Origin: Candidatus Enterococcus leclercqii
GTDB taxonomy: Bacteria; Bacillota; Bacilli; Lactobacillales; Enterococcaceae
Direction of reading: 5' to 3'
Length of the DNA: 64,000 nt
NCBI RefSeq assembly: GCF_009933135.1
Contig: NZ_MAEH01000015.1
Coordinates: 1-64,000, forward strand
Positions within the stretch are counted from its first letter, which is position 1; each line of letters opens with the position of its first letter. Positions 62,801 to 64,000 of this stretch are shown piece by piece. The notes under the pieces were generated by a model. That model searched no databases, was not told where the DNA came from, and saw only the letters and a program-made list of their open reading frames with translations. Made by a program: the position numbers and the translations under genes.

Positions 62801-63308
62801 CCGTCAATTGCCAAGTATCCGATTCAGGGGTTACTCGCTCACTATGAAGATATTGGCCTTCAGGCGGCACATGAAGTTGCGGCACCTCGTGAAACCAAAC
62901 ATTCCGATAGATTCCTGCACCAGAATACCAACGAGAATTAGGCGAATCATGTTTTACTCTGACATAGAGGGTATTTAATCCGCTGATCAGATTTCCTAAC
63001 GGTAAAATGAGTGGGGTGTACCCATATTTCCACTCCCCAATTTTTTGATTATTCAAGTAGACTTCTGCTTCCATATAAATGCCGTCAAATTCTAAATAAT
63101 AGACACGCTCCGACTGTTTAGTCAAAATGAACTCTTTTTTATACCAGCCTTCACTAGCACGGTACAGATTGTTTACGTCATAAATCAACCAGTCATGAGG
63201 CATTTCAACACGTTGATAACCTTCATTTACCACCATTTCAGTAAAAGAAAAATCTTGCTGCAACTCTCGCTCTTGAAATAACCAACCGTCTAAAAAAAGT
63301 CTTTTCAT
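59823..63308 (-). CDS. Glycoside hydrolase family 2 protein (beta-galactosidase-like), multi-domain
   Basis: This is an 1161-residue enzyme without a signal peptide. The N-terminal sugar-binding domain (WLFQERELQQDF to about 180) and immunoglobulin-like domain are followed by the barrel with the acid/base Glu in MWSIGNEIYD (near 391) and the nucleophile Glu in YGSETCSV (near 472). DUF4982-like and Ig-like domains follow. The last 350 residues form two beta-sandwich segments resembling carbohydrate-binding modules. At 1161 residues it is longer than LacZ. It is first in the operon. Confidence 0.88.
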   Translation of the reverse strand: MKRLFLDGWLFQERELQQDFSFTEMVVNEGYQRVEMPHDWLIYDVNNLYRASEGWYKKEFILTKQSERVYYLEFDGIYMEAEVYLNNQKIGEWKYGYTPLILPLGNLISGLNTLYVRVKHDSPNSRWYSGAGIYRNVWFHEVPQLHVPPEGQYLHSERVTPESDTWQLTVQTTLRQQEVSYLPGSAALRIELYKEGKVVAEETRQLTLTDREQTVHQQLSVTNPLLWSPKEPQLYELRTTLAEDAAFFGKSATDCVLQTLDQKTGFREIRFDSDDGLFLNGQHMKIRGVCQHHDQGALGAVANEAAIRRQLIILKSMGVNAIRTAHNPFSREFYQLADEMGFLVQSEFTDIWLHPKNQKDYSRFFDEWAELDVAAWIKRDRNHPSVFMWSIGNEIYDTHGREDGLITTKRLIRLVKKYDPLHNAYITFGSNYLLWENSQKAANLLEAVGYNYAEKIYATHHERYPDWVIYGSETCSVVQSRGVYHFPLSQSMLADDDYQCSALGNSRTSWGADSVERCILDDRDTPYSLGQFIWAGFDYIGEPTPYDTKNSYLGQIDTAGFPKDAYYTFQAAWTDYKEAPMIHLFPYWDFTKGQLIDVRVCSNAPEIELFFDGKSLGKRQNDPLHGERLLHDWQLEYRPGQLKAVAYDYEGDIIAQDWEETFHDAYALQMKPDKTWLMGDGRDLCFIEINASDKTGRLVKNANNEVTVEVQGAGRLVGLDNGDSTDFTAYKGSRKRMFRGKLLAIIAPYDKTGNISITVRSVGLSEAQIDLTVKKAVIQEGANDYFTELLTQTLPSLEKVPVRKILLDKAERIDGTYLITAECLPKAAQKPQLFWRLTDEKGIDSDIGKVIEQEDGLIVKPQANGTAIVRCGVKNGKKHLDFYETLPLAFSGLKDSKLNPYKPISGGRYTRSNVQLTNGNERGIATLRDGTSWVVFDDIDFGKRGANQMTLSLFPLEPNPFEIEIYQGYPTDSDSQLMTTVIYDRGSVWNTYQEQTYQLPNRLSGVQTMTFSFKQKVHFKEFVFEPYERSFEKVSVLENDGIYGDSFVISERAIEQIGNNVTLTFTDFNFGESGASAIEIRGEAPKNDNSIQIKVSSAEGTERYLLDFPAGSLSQVRSLAFEHLLKGKQTVEFIFLPGSFFNFEWFRFMPTDVAMKKHADV

Positions 63309-63353
63309 GTATAAAGTCCTTTCTCATTTAAAGTACCAAATCATCCTTCTGCT

Positions 63354-63381
63354 ATTTTATGATCTATGGATGTTAACTCAA
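63354..63381 (-). promoter_or_regulatory. Promoter of the glycan operon
   Basis: On the minus strand TTGAGT (63376-63381), a 16-base spacer and TAAAAT (63354-63359) lie 46 bases before the GH2 start. No cre or other palindrome was recognised in this short gap. Confidence 0.5.
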
Positions 63382-63418
63382 ATACTATGTGCAGTAGAAG
63401 TAAGCAACCCTAATTTGT

Positions 63419-63455
63419 AAAATCCCCCGGCAAACTACAATTGCCGGGGGATTTT
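63419..63455. terminator. Terminator between solute-binding gene and GH2 operon
   Basis: AAAATCCCCCGGCAA and TTGCCGGGGGATTTT form a perfect 15-bp stem around a short loop. A/T runs at the outer ends of the stem allow function in the minus direction after the solute-binding gene. Confidence 0.85.
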
Positions 63456-63504
63456 CTTAGTCACTGCTCCCCTTATTAAGTCTAGCCTCAGAAGACTTGC
63501 AAAA

Positions 63505-64000
63505 TCAGTTCAGCTTATAAGTGGATTTAAGTTTTTCAGCTTGTTCTTGTGTCTTGGTGTAAACATAATCAGTTGCATCGTCTAAAGACAAACCATTCAG
63601 CTCCATATTTTCCAAAGCATCTGATAAAATCGTTTGCAATGTTGCATCTTCATAAAAGACAGTTTCATTCAATGATTCAACGTTTTGAGAGTATTCATAG
63701 CCTTGTTTGACAGCCCCTTGGATCATATCTGCATCAATCAAAGTCTGTGCCGCATCTTTAGAAGCTGGTACCCCGCGTGTAACACCAAGAATCTCATTGG
63801 CTTCTTTACCATTGATAAAATCATTGACGAATTTTCCAGCTTGTTCTGGATTTTTTTCAAATTTGCTTATTGCTAATAAAAATGTTGGTTTTGCAATTGA
63901 AAAGGCACCTTTGGCATCGTCATTTTTCAACATATCTGCCACGATTAATTCCTGATCTGCATCTTTTAATGCTTGCTCGTTCCCAGCAATTCCACCAGTC
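63505..64000 (-). CDS. Extracellular sugar-binding protein of an ABC transporter, C-terminal part
   Basis: The reading frame is open through the right edge of the window, so only about the last 165 residues are seen; an internal GTG at 63942 is not a real start. The stretch GAFSIAKPTFLLAISKFEKNPEQAGKFVNDFINGKEANEILGV and the later ASKDAAQTL are typical of family 1 solute-binding proteins for oligosaccharides. It lies upstream of the GH2/GH43 operon and probably delivers their substrate, but a strong terminator separates the two. Confidence 0.8.
   Translation of the reverse strand, partial: TGGIAGNEQALKDADQELIVADMLKNDDAKGAFSIAKPTFLLAISKFEKNPEQAGKFVNDFINGKEANEILGVTRGVPASKDAAQTLIDADMIQGAVKQGYEYSQNVESLNETVFYEDATLQTILSDALENMELNGLSLDDATDYVYTKTQEQAEKLKSTYKLN

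Noticed and set aside
1-64000. Mobile elements, phage genes, CRISPR arrays or tRNA genes
   Set aside because: No transposase, integrase, regularly spaced repeats or tRNA cloverleaf was recognised in the window.

Overview
The window looks like a chromosomal segment of a low-to-mid-GC Firmicute, most likely a lactic acid bacterium of the order Lactobacillales (Enterococcaceae or Carnobacteriaceae-like). The pointers are strong AGGAGG-type ribosome binding sites, the small SRP RNA directly downstream of tadA, the conserved UPF0173 / ytoI-like / nrnA block, CcpA-type cre sites, an FLP-type Crp/Fnr regulator, a DUF1129 + PadR pair and an acetylase-type lysine pathway. The assignment rests on recognition by eye; no search was run. 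There is no phage, IS element or CRISPR array, and the region reads as ordinary core chromosome with several accessory operons.

Layout. 1-1.2 kb: tandem stable-RNA-type promoters firing leftwards out of the window, SRP RNA and tadA. 1.4-13.5 kb: an anaerobic redox block with pyruvate:ferredoxin oxidoreductase, an NfnAB-type transhydrogenase, a flavodoxin, an ECF-like membrane protein with a structured leader, and a trimeric [FeFe] hydrogenase (hydC-hydB-hydA). Together these could oxidise pyruvate, pass electrons to ferredoxin or flavodoxin, balance NADH and NADPH, and vent the excess as H2. That is unusual for a lactic acid bacterium. 13.8-24.4 kb: membrane and housekeeping genes, including an RsmF-like methyltransferase, a YczE-like protein, a zinc metallopeptidase, PhnA, an NfeD-like protein with flotillin, an aquaporin and gap. 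24.8-28.8 kb: a metal/redox operon set with a P1B ATPase carrying CPG, a CopZ-like chaperone, a Dps-like protein and an FLP-type regulator, with two FNR/FLP boxes. 28.8-31 kb: DUF1129, PadR and a HAD phosphatase. 31-33.7 kb: a reactive-sulfur operon (rhodanese, CoA-disulfide reductase-rhodanese, rhodanese, CstR) with two matching operators. 33.9-38.3 kb: an AraC regulator, a C45 hydrolase, acetyltransferases and an EIIB-like fusion. 38.5-44.8 kb: a divergent lysine/diaminopimelate cluster (dapL-lysA-dapF leftwards, dapA-dapB-dapH rightwards). 44.8-53.4 kb: a GH20 enzyme, a nucleotidyltransferase-like protein, the nrnA/ytoI/UPF0173 block, an MDR oxidoreductase and an ArsR regulator. 53.7-55.3 kb: an orphan trpB behind what reads as a ribosome-mediated tryptophan attenuator. 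55.4-64 kb: a plant-glycan utilisation operon (GH2, GH43, a divergent MIP channel, two Gfo/Idh/MocA oxidoreductases) with the tail of a sugar-binding lipoprotein at the edge.

The most unusual signals are: (1) the trpB leader, with a 15-residue Trp-rich peptide, a perfect 10-bp stem and an intrinsic terminator; (2) the ferredoxin/flavodoxin/hydrogenase block with stacked candidate Fur, Rex and cre sites; and (3) the FLP-box-controlled metal ATPase/Dps-like/CopZ-like set with an unusual CPG metal site. Site calls are pattern matches by eye and should be treated as hypotheses.
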